DNA of 64,000 nt from Aquitalea magnusonii (GCF_003202035.1 NZ_QJKC01000016.1:1-64000); one strand, 5' to 3'; numbered from the stretch's first letter, positions 35,939 through 46,376 are shown. Notes: a model not told the origin generated them from the sequence alone. Made by a program: numbers and translations.

Positions 35939-37384
35939 ATGTCTGATTCGCTTAAAGATATACCGGTCAAAGTAGAACACACCCCCCCCTCCCCCAAGGC
36001 CGCTCAGGAAACCGTGTCCTTGTACGAGGCACAAAAAAAGATCTACCCGCGTAGCGTCAAGGGGATTTTCAACAACTGGCGCATTCTTTTCGTACTCGGC
36101 ACCCAGCTCGCCTTCCTTGGTCTGCCGTGGCTGAACTGGAATGGTCGCCAGGCCGTATTCTTCGACATGGTGAACCGCAAGTTTTTCATCTTCGGCCTCA
36201 CCATCTGGCCGCAGGACTTCGTCTACCTCGCCGCCCTGCTGATGAGCTGCGCCTTTGGCCTGTTTGTGTGGACCACCATTGCCGGCCGCCTGTGGTGCGG
36301 CTACTCCTGTCCGCAAACCGTCTACACCGAAATCATGCTGTGGATTGAACAGCTGGTGGAAGGCGACCGCAACAAGCGCATCAAGCTGGACAAGGAGCCG
36401 ATGAGCTTGCGTAAAGCGCGGCTGAAACTGACCAAGCACGGCCTGATGATTCTGTTCTGCCTGTGGACCGGCTTCTCGCTGGTGGGTTACTTCACCCCCA
36501 TCCGCGACCTGGTCAAGGCCATGCCCACCTTCGACTATGGCCCGTGGGAAAGCTTCTGGATCTTCTTCTACGCCGGCTTCACCTATCTGCTGGCCGGCTT
36601 CATGCGCGAGCAAGTGTGCAAATACATGTGCCCCTATGCCCGCTTCCAGAGCGTGATGTTCGATGCCGACACCCTGATCATTTCCTATGACGAAGCCCGC
36701 GGCGAGCCGCGTGGTGCCCGCAAGAAAGGCGTCGACTTCAAACAGCAGGGCCTTGGCTCCTGTGTCAACTGCGGCATCTGCGTCCAGGTCTGCCCGGTTG
36801 GCATCGACATCCGCAATGGCTTGCAATATGAGTGCATCGGCTGTGCCGCCTGTATCGACGCCTGCGACGAGGTGATGGACAAGGTGGGCTATCCGCGTGG
36901 CCTGATCCGCTACACCACGGAAAACGCACTGGAAGGCAAATACCCGGAAAAGGACATCGTCAAACACCTGCGCCGCCCGCGCGTGATCATGTACACGGTG
37001 GTGCTGCTGATCGTGCTGGGTGCCGCACTGGGCTCGCTAGCCATGCGCAAGCCCTTCAAGGTGGACATCCTGCGTGACCGCGCCTCGCTGGTGAAGGAGA
37101 CCGATGCCGGCCTGCTGGAAAATGCCTACATTATCAAGATCATCAACACCACAGAACGCGATCAGGAGTTTAAAATCTCGGTAGACGGCATGCCCGACCT
37201 GAAGCTGGAAAGCGACAGCAAGCACCTGAGGGTGAAGGCAACTGAAACCGAAAGCTTCGGCGTACGCGTGCAGGCCGATCCCCAGGTTGCCACCAAGGGC
37301 AGCCACGAGATCCACTTCAAGGTAGAAACCGTCAGCAGTCCGGTTCTGCATGTGGAAGAAAAATCCAGCTTCATCGGAGAGTAA
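35939..37384 (+). CDS. ccoG: Cytochrome oxidase accessory protein CcoG (polyferredoxin)
   Basis: A 481-residue membrane protein needed for assembly of cbb3 oxidases (Cu(II) reduction in studied relatives). Helices lie at about 40-60, 85-110, 160-180, 195-215 and 345-365. Two 4Fe-4S motifs CVNCGICVQVCP and CIGCAACIDAC lie at about 280-320, with a membrane CGYSCPQTVY element. A C-terminal periplasmic Ig-like domain follows (about 370-480). ATG 35939 is chosen because it follows AGGGAAA; the frame extends nine codons upstream. A tract of eight C at 35,982-35,989 lies in codons 15-17. Confidence 0.95.
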   Translation: MSDSLKDIPVKVEHTPPSPKAAQETVSLYEAQKKIYPRSVKGIFNNWRILFVLGTQLAFLGLPWLNWNGRQAVFFDMVNRKFFIFGLTIWPQDFVYLAALLMSCAFGLFVWTTIAGRLWCGYSCPQTVYTEIMLWIEQLVEGDRNKRIKLDKEPMSLRKARLKLTKHGLMILFCLWTGFSLVGYFTPIRDLVKAMPTFDYGPWESFWIFFYAGFTYLLAGFMREQVCKYMCPYARFQSVMFDADTLIISYDEARGEPRGARKKGVDFKQQGLGSCVNCGICVQVCPVGIDIRNGLQYECIGCAACIDACDEVMDKVGYPRGLIRYTTENALEGKYPEKDIVKHLRRPRVIMYTVVLLIVLGAALGSLAMRKPFKVDILRDRASLVKETDAGLLENAYIIKIINTTERDQEFKISVDGMPDLKLESDSKHLRVKATETESFGVRVQADPQVATKGSHEIHFKVETVSSPVLHVEEKSSFIGE

Positions 37385-37387
37385 GTC

Positions 37388-37915
37388 ATGCAACTGAGCA
37401 GTCCTGTTTCGCGCCCCTGGTATAAAGAGCCCTGGGTGTGGTTTTTGATCAGCTTTCCGCTGGCTGCCGTCATCGTCGGTTCGTTCTACATCACCACCGC
37501 CATCAAGACCGATGATGGCCTGGTCACCGACGATTACTACAACAAGGGCAAGGCCATCAATATGGAATTGCGCCGCGATACGGCTGCTGCGGCCATGGGC
37601 ATTACCGCCCAGGTCATGTTCAGCAGCGATGGCCGCAGCATCACCGTCAACACCACCAGCAAACAGGTGCTGCCGGACGTGCTGACCCTGAAGCTGATTC
37701 ACCCGGCCCAGGATGACTACGACGTGGCCGCCGACCTGCACAAGATCGCCGCCAATCAGTACAGCGGCAGCTTTGGCAAGGAACTGGTCAAGGCCAACCA
37801 CTGGTATGCCCAGCTGGAAGACAAAGGCAATCAGTGGCGGGTACAGGCCGAATGGAAGCCGGAGCAAGGCCCGGTGGTGATGCTGGGCAAGCCCAAGCTG
37901 GAGGCGGCGGAATGA
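37388..37915 (+). CDS. ccoH: FixH/CcoH-like oxidase assembly protein
   Basis: A 175-residue protein with one N-terminal helix (about 17-38) and a periplasmic beta domain. The segment TDDGLVTDDYYNKGKAIN is the hallmark of FixH/CcoH proteins. It is thought to help assemble cbb3 oxidase with CcoG and CcoI. It starts 3 nt after ccoG, and its stop overlaps the next start. The normal next genes ccoI (copper ATPase) and ccoS are absent here. Confidence 0.9.
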   Translation: MQLSSPVSRPWYKEPWVWFLISFPLAAVIVGSFYITTAIKTDDGLVTDDYYNKGKAINMELRRDTAAAAMGITAQVMFSSDGRSITVNTTSKQVLPDVLTLKLIHPAQDDYDVAADLHKIAANQYSGSFGKELVKANHWYAQLEDKGNQWRVQAEWKPEQGPVVMLGKPKLEAAE

Positions 37916-38319
37916 TGGGCCGCAGCACGCGGCGTGGTGTGCTGGCAGCCGGCCTGCTGCTGCTCTTGGCTGGCTGTGCCAGCAAAAGCTACCAGCCGCA
38001 GTATCTGAATGGCAAAGTCCTGCTGAAAGAACCCATGTCGCTGCCACTGGCCACCACGCTGGTACGGGTAAGGCTGGTCGATGACAGCACCCAGGCCGAT
38101 GCACCGGCCCGCCTGCTGGCAGAGCAGACGCTGGAAAAGCCCAAGGCTTTCCCGCTGGACTTTTCCCTGTGCTACGACCAGCATGCCATTCAGACCGGCG
38201 GCAACTACAGCGTACAGGCGCAAGTCTTTGTGGATGGAGAGCTGCGCTTGCAAACCCGTGGGCATATCAATGCCTTTTCCCCGGCCGCACCCGAGCTGCA
38301 GGTCGAGCTGATCAAGTAA
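37912..38319 (+). CDS. YbaY/YscW-like lipoprotein
   Basis: A 135-residue lipoprotein. The signal peptide has lipobox LAGC (Cys about 22). The mature domain (YLNGKVLLKEPMSLP, then TTLVRVRLVDDS) matches the pattern of the YscW/YbaY domain family, beta-rich proteins of the outer membrane's periplasmic face. It overlaps ccoH (ATGATG) and is therefore co-translated with the oxidase assembly genes. A link to oxidase assembly is possible but unproven. It ends before a strong bidirectional terminator. Confidence 0.75.
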   Translation: MMGRSTRRGVLAAGLLLLLAGCASKSYQPQYLNGKVLLKEPMSLPLATTLVRVRLVDDSTQADAPARLLAEQTLEKPKAFPLDFSLCYDQHAIQTGGNYSVQAQVFVDGELRLQTRGHINAFSPAAPELQVELIK

Positions 38320-38334
38320 GCGCGCCAGGGGAAC

Positions 38335-38367
38335 AAAAAAATGGCTGCCACTTGGCAGCCATTTTTT
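38335..38367. terminator. Bidirectional terminator between the cco and tna units
   Basis: AAAAAATGGCTGCCA and TGGCAGCCATTTTTT form a long perfect stem with a short loop, with A- and T-runs for both strands. It lies between two convergent genes. Confidence 0.93.
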
Positions 38368-38380
38368 ATGGCAACAGCGA

Positions 38381-39772
38381 TCAGGCCAGAGGCTTCAGCC
38401 TGGCCATGAAATGACGCAGGATGGGCGGTTCATATTCAAAGGTCAGGCCACGCATGCTGGCCGCGCGCTGCCGGACTTCAATCAGGCAGTCGGCGATATA
38501 GTCCATGTGGTCGTTGGTATACACCCGACGCGGAATGGTCAGCCGCAACAGTTCCAGCGGCGATGCCTCCTGCTCGCCGGTTTGCGGATTGCGCCCCAGC
38601 AGCAGCGAACCGATTTCCACTCCGCGCACCCCACCTTCCAGATACAACTCGCAAGCCAGTACATGTGCCGGAAACTGTGCGGCAGGAATATGCGGCAACA
38701 GGCGCTTGGCATCGACAAATACCGCATGGCCGCCAGTCGGATACTGGATGGGCACACCACCTGCGCGCAGCCGTTCGCCCAGATATTCCACCTGGCTGAT
38801 GCGATAGCTCAGATAAGCCGGGTCCAGCCCCTCTTTCAAACCGATGGCCAGCGCCTCCATATCACGCCCGGCCAGGCCGCCATAGGTGACAAAACCTTCC
38901 ATCGGCACACAGCGCACCTGCACCGCCCGGCAGAGATCGGCATCATCCTTGAAGCAGCACAAGCCGCCAATATTCACCAGCCCGTCCTTCTTGGCCGACA
39001 TGGTCAGCATGTCGCCATAACTGAACATTTCCAGCACGATGGCTTCAATGGACTGGCCGGCATAGTCGGGATCGCGCTGGCGGATAAACCAGGCATTTTC
39101 GGCAAAGCGCGCCGCATCGATAATCACCGGGATACCGTGCTGGCGTGCCAGTGCACTGGCAGCACGCATATTCGGCATCGACACCGGCTGGCCGCCAGCG
39201 CTATTGCAGGTCACGGTAATGATCAGCCCGGCAATATTCTCCGCCCCTTCGCTGGCAATGACCTCGGCCAGCCGCGGCAGGTCGAAATCGCCTTTCCAGT
39301 CGTAAGCGGTTTCGGTATCCAGCGCCTGCGGCGTCAGCACATTGATGGCACGGGCGCCGGCAATTTCGACATGCGCCTTGGTGGTATCAAAATGGTAATT
39401 GGAAATAAACACTGGCTGACTGCCACGGCAGCGCTTGACCAACTCGGGGAAGAGAATCTGCTCCGCCCCACGGCCCTGATGGGTAGGAATGGTGTGCTGG
39501 TAGCCAAACAACTCCCTGACCGTGTCGGCCAGGTGAAAATAATTGCGGCTGCCGGCATAGGCTTCGTCCCCCAGCATCAGACCGGCCCATTGCCGGTCCG
39601 ACATGGCACCGGTGCCGCTGTCGGTCAGCAGGTCGATATAGACGTCTTCAGCGCGCAGCAGGAAAGGATTCCAGCCTGCTTCAGCCAGCGCGCGGCGGCG
39701 GTATTCGGGGGTGGTTTGCTTGATCGGTTCCACCATCTTGATGCGGAACGGTTCAGGAATGCGACGTGCCAT
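38381..39772 (-). CDS. tnaA: Tryptophanase
   Basis: A 463-residue PLP enzyme cleaving tryptophan to indole, pyruvate and ammonia. The PLP Lys is in [13 protein letters not shown] (about residue 263). [10 protein letters not shown] and [11 protein letters not shown] are conserved in the beta-eliminating lyases. Two positions separate it from tyrosine phenol-lyase. VEIGS stands where TPL has MERG (substrate-binding Arg), and LRHF has His where TPL has Phe. Both point to tryptophanase. ATG 39772 fits the family start (IPEPFRIK) and follows GGGAG. A tnaC-like leader precedes it. No tnaB permease gene follows. Confidence 0.93.
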   Translation of the reverse strand: MARRIPEPFRIKMVEPIKQTTPEYRRRALAEAGWNPFLLRAEDVYIDLLTDSGTGAMSDRQWAGLMLGDEAYAGSRNYFHLADTVRELFGYQHTIPTHQGRGAEQILFPELVKRCRGSQPVFISNYHFDTTKAHVEIAGARAINVLTPQALDTETAYDWKGDFDLPRLAEVIASEGAENIAGLIITVTCNSAGGQPVSMPNMRAASALARQHGIPVIIDAARFAENAWFIRQRDPDYAGQSIEAIVLEMFSYGDMLTMSAKKDGLVNIGGLCCFKDDADLCRAVQVRCVPMEGFVTYGGLAGRDMEALAIGLKEGLDPAYLSYRISQVEYLGERLRAGGVPIQYPTGGHAVFVDAKRLLPHIPAAQFPAHVLACELYLEGGVRGVEIGSLLLGRNPQTGEQEASPLELLRLTIPRRVYTNDHMDYIADCLIEVRQRAASMRGLTFEYEPPILRHFMARLKPLA

Positions 39773-39925
39773 GCGTGATACTCCCTGCCCTGGCCGCATG
39801 CATAAGCCACAGACGACTACCGCCAGGGCAGTGGGTCTGGACGCAACAAGGCCAAAGCTGTCAATTCAGAATGAAAGAATGAATACAACAGAACGCAGCC
39901 GGCGCGGGGCCGCTACGTGGGGAGA
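39773..39925 (-). promoter_or_regulatory. tnaC-tnaA spacer, predicted Rho-dependent attenuation region
   Basis: About 150 nt of C/T-rich minus-strand sequence, with no stable hairpin plus T-run, directly after the leader stop. This is the arrangement in which Rho loads after leader translation ends in the E. coli tna operon. It is inferred from position. Confidence 0.5.
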
Positions 39926-40033
39926 TCAACGACGGGGAAAGTCGTAGGCGAGCACGATATCGAGGGTAAACCAGTTTTTCGGCAGGCTGCCGTGGTTGGC
40001 AGCCGCCCGGTTCAAGCATGCCAACGTGTTCAT
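39926..40033 (-). CDS. tnaC: TnaC-like tryptophan-sensing leader peptide
   Basis: A 35-codon ORF 153 nt upstream of tnaA. It ends in the segment KNWFTLDIVLAYDFPRR. Trp21, Asp25 and Pro33 have exactly the spacing of the essential Trp12, Asp16 and Pro24 of E. coli TnaC, and the WF..D core is shared. As recalled for the Proteus vulgaris leader, two basic residues follow the Pro. AAGG lies about 9 nt before the ATG. Tryptophan-dependent stalling at this peptide would block Rho and permit tnaA expression. It is too short for ordinary gene callers. Confidence 0.8.
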   Translation of the reverse strand: MNTLACLNRAAANHGSLPKNWFTLDIVLAYDFPRR

Positions 40034-40162
40034 GAACAAACACCTTAGTAGAAATAAGAGCCGGATGGCCGAATGAGATTACTCCCAGCCATTGCGGTCG
40101 GCAAGAAGATTGTCAACCGGCCATGCAGTCAGGCCATCCATCAGGCCGTTACAGGCAAGCCC

Positions 40163-40663
40163 TCAGCGCACGATCACCGTATCCGGCAGCTCGTTCGCAT
40201 GTGGTCCATGCGCCGGCGCATGCACGATGAGCAGGGCATGAATGCGCCACAAACCCTGCTGCAAGCCATCCAGATGGGCCCCTGCAGCAAACGACTGCTG
40301 CATGCTGGCGCAAATCTCCCGCCAGGCGCTCGCCGGCACCCGGCGGTCTATGCCACGGTCGGCAATGATTTCAATGCGTCGCTCCGCCAGCAGGACATAC
40401 ACCAGCACACCGGTATTGTGCTCGGTATCCCAGACGCGCAGCTGGCCAAACCATTGCAGGGCGCGCTCGCGCGCAGTCATGCCGTGCAGGGCCTGCCGCC
40501 AGTCCAGTGCCGACTCCAGCACAAAGCGCAACTGCCCGGCGTGTTCACGCTCGGACAAGGCAATTTGCTGCTCCAGTTGCTGCACACTGGCTTGCGGAAA
40601 CAATCGCCGCGCCTGCCAGCCGGTGCTGCGCAGGTTATGCCATGCTTTTTTCCAATGCCTCAT
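40163..40663 (-). CDS. TPM-domain protein
   Basis: A 166-residue protein with a TPM (YgcG/TLP18.3/Psb32/MOLO-1) domain. The segment WDTEHNTGVLVYVLLAERRIEIIADRGI matches the core strand of the family (only key positions: N-T-G-V-L-V-Y and I-I-A-D-R-G-I). There is no signal peptide, and the N-terminus is basic and amphipathic. It starts at the stop of the preceding TPM gene (TGATG), giving translational coupling. It belongs to the lemA-TPM-TPM unit, common in proteobacteria, probably with an envelope role. The function is not established. Confidence 0.82.
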   Translation of the reverse strand: MRHWKKAWHNLRSTGWQARRLFPQASVQQLEQQIALSEREHAGQLRFVLESALDWRQALHGMTARERALQWFGQLRVWDTEHNTGVLVYVLLAERRIEIIADRGIDRRVPASAWREICASMQQSFAAGAHLDGLQQGLWRIHALLIVHAPAHGPHANELPDTVIVR

Positions 40664-41514
40664 CACCAGTTCCCCGAAGCGCCACCGCCACCAAAATCGC
40701 CACCGCCACCCGACCAGCCGCCGCCACTGCGGCCGCCACCGCCACCGCTGCCCCAGCCACCTCCACCGCCACCACCCAGCACAATGCCGTGGCTGCCCAG
40801 CAACAGCGCAAACACCGCGGCCAGCCCGCCGGCCAGCAAGGCCAGCGCCACGCCGCCGCCCAGCCACAAGGTCAGCACGATGGCCACGCAGCCGGCAATA
40901 AAGCTCCCGACCAGCCGGCCGAACAAGCGGGTGAGCACGCCACCGCCAAACAGGGCAAAAAAGCCCAGCAAGGGCAGATTGTCCTCAATACTGCCCGTAG
41001 CCGGGGCCGTGGCTTTGGGCGCTGGCAGGGCTTCGCCCTTGATCAGGCTCTCGATCTGGCCGACCGCCTGCATGATGCCCTCCAGCCTGTGTCCTGCCTG
41101 CAATGCGGGTTTGAGCGTGTCCTGCAGGATGCGCTTTGCCACAGCATCCGGAATCGGCCCTTCCAGCCCGCGCCCTACCAGCAGCTGGGTCTGGTGTGCA
41201 TTGGCCACGATCAGCAGCAGCACGCCATCGTCCACGCCCTTGCGCCCCAGCTTCCAGCTCTCCATCACGCGGGTGCCGTAATCGAACGGCGTCTCCGGAG
41301 CGATGTCGGGCACGATCAGTACGGCCAGCTGACTACCCTGCTGCTGGTGAAAGTCGAGCAAGTGCTGATTGAGCTGCTGCTGCTCGCTGGCACTCAGGAA
41401 ACCCGCGGTGTCGATCAAGGGCGCGCTTGGTGCCGGCAGCGGCGACTGCGCCAGGGCAAGCCCGGTCAGCAGCATGCTGCACCACCCCAGCAAACGCCGG
41501 AACAGGGGCCGCAT
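40663..41514 (-). CDS. TPM-domain membrane protein (YgcG family)
   Basis: A 283-residue exported protein. The signal peptide (cleavage after about residue 22, ALAQ) leads to a TPM domain at about 35-155 (VLIVPDIAPE, then LLLIVANAHQTQLLVGRG). Two membrane helices follow (about 205-240). The Gly/Trp/Ser-rich tail (GGGGGGGWGSGGG type) is a hallmark of YgcG proteins. It lies 2 nt after lemA and overlaps the next TPM gene. It is likely an envelope complex with LemA. Confidence 0.88.
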   Translation of the reverse strand: MRPLFRRLLGWCSMLLTGLALAQSPLPAPSAPLIDTAGFLSASEQQQLNQHLLDFHQQQGSQLAVLIVPDIAPETPFDYGTRVMESWKLGRKGVDDGVLLLIVANAHQTQLLVGRGLEGPIPDAVAKRILQDTLKPALQAGHRLEGIMQAVGQIESLIKGEALPAPKATAPATGSIEDNLPLLGFFALFGGGVLTRLFGRLVGSFIAGCVAIVLTLWLGGGVALALLAGGLAAVFALLLGSHGIVLGGGGGGGWGSGGGGGRSGGGWSGGGGDFGGGGASGNW

Positions 41515-41516
41515 GC

Positions 41517-42122
41517 TTATTGTCCGGCCGACGCAGGCTGAGCGAAGCTCACCGCCGGCGCTGCCGCAATGGCTTTCTCGTTCTCCACGCTAAAGTTCGG
41601 TCGTGTTTTCAGACCAAAGACCATGGCCGTCAGATTGCCGGGGAAGGTGCGCACCGTGCTGTTATACGACTGGATGGCGTCGATATAGCGTTTGCGCGCC
41701 AGGGCGATACGGTTTTCCGTGCCCTCCAGCTGCGCCTGCAAATCACGGAAAGCGCCATCGGCTTTCAGCTGCGGATAGTTTTCCGACACCACCAGCAGGC
41801 GCGACAGCGCCGAACCCAGTTGCTGTTGCGCCGCGGCGTAATCCTTCAGCTTTTGCGGATCGGTCGCGGTACTGGCATCCAGCTGGATGCTGCCCACCCG
41901 CGAACGTGCCGCCGTCACTTGGGTCAGCACGTCTTTTTCATGGCTGGCGTAGCCTTTCACCGTGTTGACCAGATTGGGGATCAGGTCGGCCCGGCGCTGG
42001 TACTGGTTGACGACTTCCGACCAGGCCGCGTTGGCCGCCTCGTCCTGGGTCTGCATGGTGTTGTAGCCGCAGCCGCTCAGGCCGCAGAGCAAGAGCAGGA
42101 TCAACAGACACTTTTTCAGCAT
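41517..42122 (-). CDS. lemA: LemA family protein
   Basis: A 201-residue membrane-anchored helical protein. Residues 1-20 form a hydrophobic segment with a possible lipobox (LSGCGYN). Coiled-coil helices follow, with the family motif QTQDEAANAAWSEVVNQYQRR and LIPNLVNTVKGYA. The start MLKKC at 42122 follows AAGGGAAT. It leads a three-gene unit with two TPM proteins. The molecular role is unknown. Confidence 0.92.
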   Translation of the reverse strand: MLKKCLLILLLLCGLSGCGYNTMQTQDEAANAAWSEVVNQYQRRADLIPNLVNTVKGYASHEKDVLTQVTAARSRVGSIQLDASTATDPQKLKDYAAAQQQLGSALSRLLVVSENYPQLKADGAFRDLQAQLEGTENRIALARKRYIDAIQSYNSTVRTFPGNLTAMVFGLKTRPNFSVENEKAIAAAPAVSFAQPASAGQ

Positions 42123-42333
42123 GAAATTCCCTTTCGATTGAAATACTTGCCCAATATCAAACATGGAATATTCGAATAACCTTATAATCATCAACAAGCA
42201 CGGCAAACCGCAAATAAATATTCCACAACTGCGGATTTAGTCGCTACTATCGCCGCCTGCCAGAAAAACTGGCAATAAAACACTACAACATGTCACCGCA
42301 GAGTGACTTCCCCAGCTGCACAAGGAAATCTTT

Positions 42334-43710
<1,377 letters not shown>

Positions 43711-43744
43711 GACCGTAGCGGGCCGGTCCGGCCTGCCATCCGCC

Positions 43745-43769
43745 AACGCCGCCGCCAGGCGGCGTTTTT
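43745..43769 (+). terminator. Terminator of the peptide transporter gene
   Basis: AACGCCGCC and GGCGGCGTT arms with a GCCA loop followed by T5. It lies about 35 nt after the stop. Confidence 0.85.
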
Positions 43770-43875
43770 ACATGGGCACGCCGTGGCGCTTAAGACTAAA
43801 ACAAGGCTGGCATGGTAAGCTGTGCGGGTTTTTTCCGACTCCCCCGGCCGCCCTGTGGCGTGCTGACTGGACTAC

Positions 43876-45348
43876 ATGACACCGTCCCCCGATACCCGGT
43901 GGCAGCGATTTGCCACCTATGCACTGTTTGCCCTGCTGCTGATTCGCCTGCTGGCGATGTGGGCCATTCCGCTGACCGACACCACTGAAGCGCGCTACGC
44001 CGAAATTGCCCGCAAAATGCTGGAAACCGGCAACTGGGTGACCTTGTGGCACGACTACGGAATTCCCTTCTGGGCCAAGCCACCGCTCTCCACCTGGACC
44101 TCTGCGGCCAGCATGGGCCTGTTTGGCGTCAACCCGCTGGCCGCCCGTCTGCCGGCGCTGCTGTTGTCACTGGCGGTACTGTGGCTGGTGGCCGATGCTG
44201 CGCGCCAGCGCCTGGGGCGCGATGCCGCGCTGGCCAGCGTACTGATTCTGGCTGGCAGCCTGCTGTTCTTTGGCGCGGCGGGCACGGTCATGACCGACCC
44301 GGCACTGATGTTCTGCGTCGCCCTGGCCCAGCTGGCGTTCTGGCATGCCATGCAAGGACGTGGCCGCCGCTGGAACTACCTGTTTTTCGTCGGCCTGGGC
44401 CTGGGCCTGCTGGCCAAGGGGCCGCTGGCCATCGTGCTGGTGGGCATGCCGATTTTCTGCTGGGTGCTGCTGCGCAATGAATGGAAAGCACTGTGGCAGC
44501 GCCTGCCGTGGATCAGCGGCAGCTTGCTGATGCTGGCCATTGCCCTGCCTTGGTATCTGCTGGCGGAATACCGCACCCCCGGCTTTCTCAATTACTTCAT
44601 CATGGGCGAGCATGTCAGCCGCTTTCTCGATCCGGGCTGGAAAGGCGACAAATACGGCTATGCCCATGCCACCCCGCGCGGCATGATCTGGCTGTACTGG
44701 CTGGGTGCGATCTTTCCGTGGTCGCTGGCCATGCTGGTCTGGCTGGCAGGCCATGGCAAACAGGCCATCGGCCTGAGCAAGGATGGCGATGGCTGGCGGC
44801 TGTATGTGCTGCTGTGGAGCCTGATGACGCTGCTGTTCTTCACCATTTCCGGCAATATCATTTTCCCCTACCCGCTGCCCATGCTGCCGGGTTGCGCCCT
44901 GCTGTTTGCCACGCTGTGGCAAGCCGGACGCCAGCCCGGCCAGGGCAGCAGCCTGCCCTGGCTGGCCCTGGTATCCGGGCTGCTGCTGCTGATTGCGGTC
45001 GGCCTGCAATGGAGCCAGGGGCAACGTTACTTCCGTACCCAGCAGCAGGTCATCGCCGCCTGGCAGCAGCAGCACCCTGCCGCTGGCAGCAAGCTGATCT
45101 ATTGGGATAGCCGCCGCGAGTTTTCCGCCGAGTTCTATAGCGAGGGCAAGGTGCTCACCACCAACCAGCCCGCTCAACTGCTGCAACTGCTGGCCGACCC
45201 GCACCAGCGCTTCATCGTCACCGAGCAGCGCGACCTGCCCAGCCTGCCGGCCGCCGTGGCCGCCCGCTTCCAGCCGCTGGCCAGCTTTGAAGTAATGAAA
45301 GACCACATGCTGCTGTTGCGCGCCAAGGGCGCCGACAGCGCACCATGA
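43876..45348 (+). CDS. GT39/GT83 ArnT-like glycosyltransferase
   Basis: A 490-residue, about 12-helix inner-membrane enzyme. The N-terminal TDTTEARYAEIARKM (about 37-51) and YGIPFWAKPPLSTW (about 60-73) are the acidic first-loop and Pro-rich motifs of ArnT/PMT transferases using undecaprenyl-phosphate sugars. It likely transfers a sugar to lipid A or another periplasmic acceptor. It overlaps the ArnC-like gene and leads a four-gene operon (GT39, GT2, GtrA, deacetylase). The C-terminal periplasmic domain is short (about 380-488). Confidence 0.88.
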   Translation: MTPSPDTRWQRFATYALFALLLIRLLAMWAIPLTDTTEARYAEIARKMLETGNWVTLWHDYGIPFWAKPPLSTWTSAASMGLFGVNPLAARLPALLLSLAVLWLVADAARQRLGRDAALASVLILAGSLLFFGAAGTVMTDPALMFCVALAQLAFWHAMQGRGRRWNYLFFVGLGLGLLAKGPLAIVLVGMPIFCWVLLRNEWKALWQRLPWISGSLLMLAIALPWYLLAEYRTPGFLNYFIMGEHVSRFLDPGWKGDKYGYAHATPRGMIWLYWLGAIFPWSLAMLVWLAGHGKQAIGLSKDGDGWRLYVLLWSLMTLLFFTISGNIIFPYPLPMLPGCALLFATLWQAGRQPGQGSSLPWLALVSGLLLLIAVGLQWSQGQRYFRTQQQVIAAWQQQHPAAGSKLIYWDSRREFSAEFYSEGKVLTTNQPAQLLQLLADPHQRFIVTEQRDLPSLPAAVAARFQPLASFEVMKDHMLLLRAKGADSAP

Positions 45349-45365
45349 CAAGCAAGGAGACGCCG

Positions 45366-46376
45366 ATGACCGCTACGCCACCCAGCGCCTTCGTACCACC
45401 GTATCTGCTGCAGCAACGCGCCGCAGACCGCCCGGCCGACCCGCTGGTCAGCTGCATCCTGCCGGCTTACAACGAGAGCGAAAATATCGTGCCGATGTTG
45501 CAGACCCTGCACGGTCTGCTGAGCGAGGCCGGTTTCCGCCATGAATTCATCGTGGTGGACGACGGCAGCCGCGACAATACCGTTGAGCAGGTGATGAGCC
45601 AGATCGAGCTGCTGCCGGTCACCCTGCTGCAGCTGTCGCGCAACTTCGGCAAGGAACTGGCACTTACCGCCGGCATCGACCATGCCCATGGCGATGTGGC
45701 GGTGCTGATCGACAGCGATTTCCAGCATCCGCCGGAAATGGTGCCGGAATTCCTGCGTCAATGGCGTGCCGGCTACGACATGGTCTATAGCGTGCGCTCC
45801 AGCCGCGATAATGAAACCCTGGGCAAGCGGCTGTTCACCCGCGTGTTCTACACCCTGCTCAACAGCGGGGCGCGCCACAAGATTCCGGAAAACACCCAGG
45901 ATTTTCGCGTGATGGACCGCTGCGTGCTGGAAGCCCTGCGCCAGATGCCGGAACGCAACCGCTTCATGAAGGGCCTGTACAACTGGGTGGGCTTTACCCA
46001 GCTGCCAGTGGAAACCCATACCAAGGAGCGCCGCGCCGGCAAGAGCAGCTTCAATTTTTTCAGCCTGCTCAATCTGGGGCTGACCGGGCTGACTGCCTTT
46101 TCCAATGTGCCGCTGCGCATGTGGACGCTGATTGGCAGCGCCATCTCGCTGGCCTCCATCCTCTACGCCAGCTGGGAGCTGATCCATACCCTGCTCTTCG
46201 GTAATGACCAGCCGGGCTGGCCCACGCTGGCGGTGGCCGTGTCCTTTCTGGGCGGGGTGCAGCTGCTGTCCATCGGCATTCTGGGCGAGTACATCGGCCG
46301 CATCTTCAGTGAAGTGAAACAGCGCCCCATCTATCTGCTCAGCCGCGTCAGCCGCTCCGGACAGGACAAGCCATGA
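45366..46376 (+). CDS. GT2 polyprenyl-phosphate glycosyltransferase (ArnC/LgmA-like)
   Basis: A 336-residue enzyme making an undecaprenyl-phosphate sugar from a nucleotide sugar. LVSCILPAYNESENI, VVDDGSRDNT and LIDSDFQHPPE give the GT-A nucleotide and metal sites. DFRVMDR and the amphipathic KERRAGKSSFNF segment come next, and two C-terminal helices (about 240-300) are typical of DPM/ArnC enzymes. ATG 45366 is favoured by AAGGAG 8 nt upstream, although an earlier ATG overlaps the previous stop. The sugar is not read from the sequence. Confidence 0.9.
   Translation: MTATPPSAFVPPYLLQQRAADRPADPLVSCILPAYNESENIVPMLQTLHGLLSEAGFRHEFIVVDDGSRDNTVEQVMSQIELLPVTLLQLSRNFGKELALTAGIDHAHGDVAVLIDSDFQHPPEMVPEFLRQWRAGYDMVYSVRSSRDNETLGKRLFTRVFYTLLNSGARHKIPENTQDFRVMDRCVLEALRQMPERNRFMKGLYNWVGFTQLPVETHTKERRAGKSSFNFFSLLNLGLTGLTAFSNVPLRMWTLIGSAISLASILYASWELIHTLLFGNDQPGWPTLAVAVSFLGGVQLLSIGILGEYIGRIFSEVKQRPIYLLSRVSRSGQDKP

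Noticed and set aside
40163-40867. A longer start for the second TPM protein with a Trp/Arg-rich N-terminus
   Set aside because: That extension is a frame-shifted reading of the Gly-rich tail of the preceding YgcG gene. The coupled ATG at 40663 is more credible.
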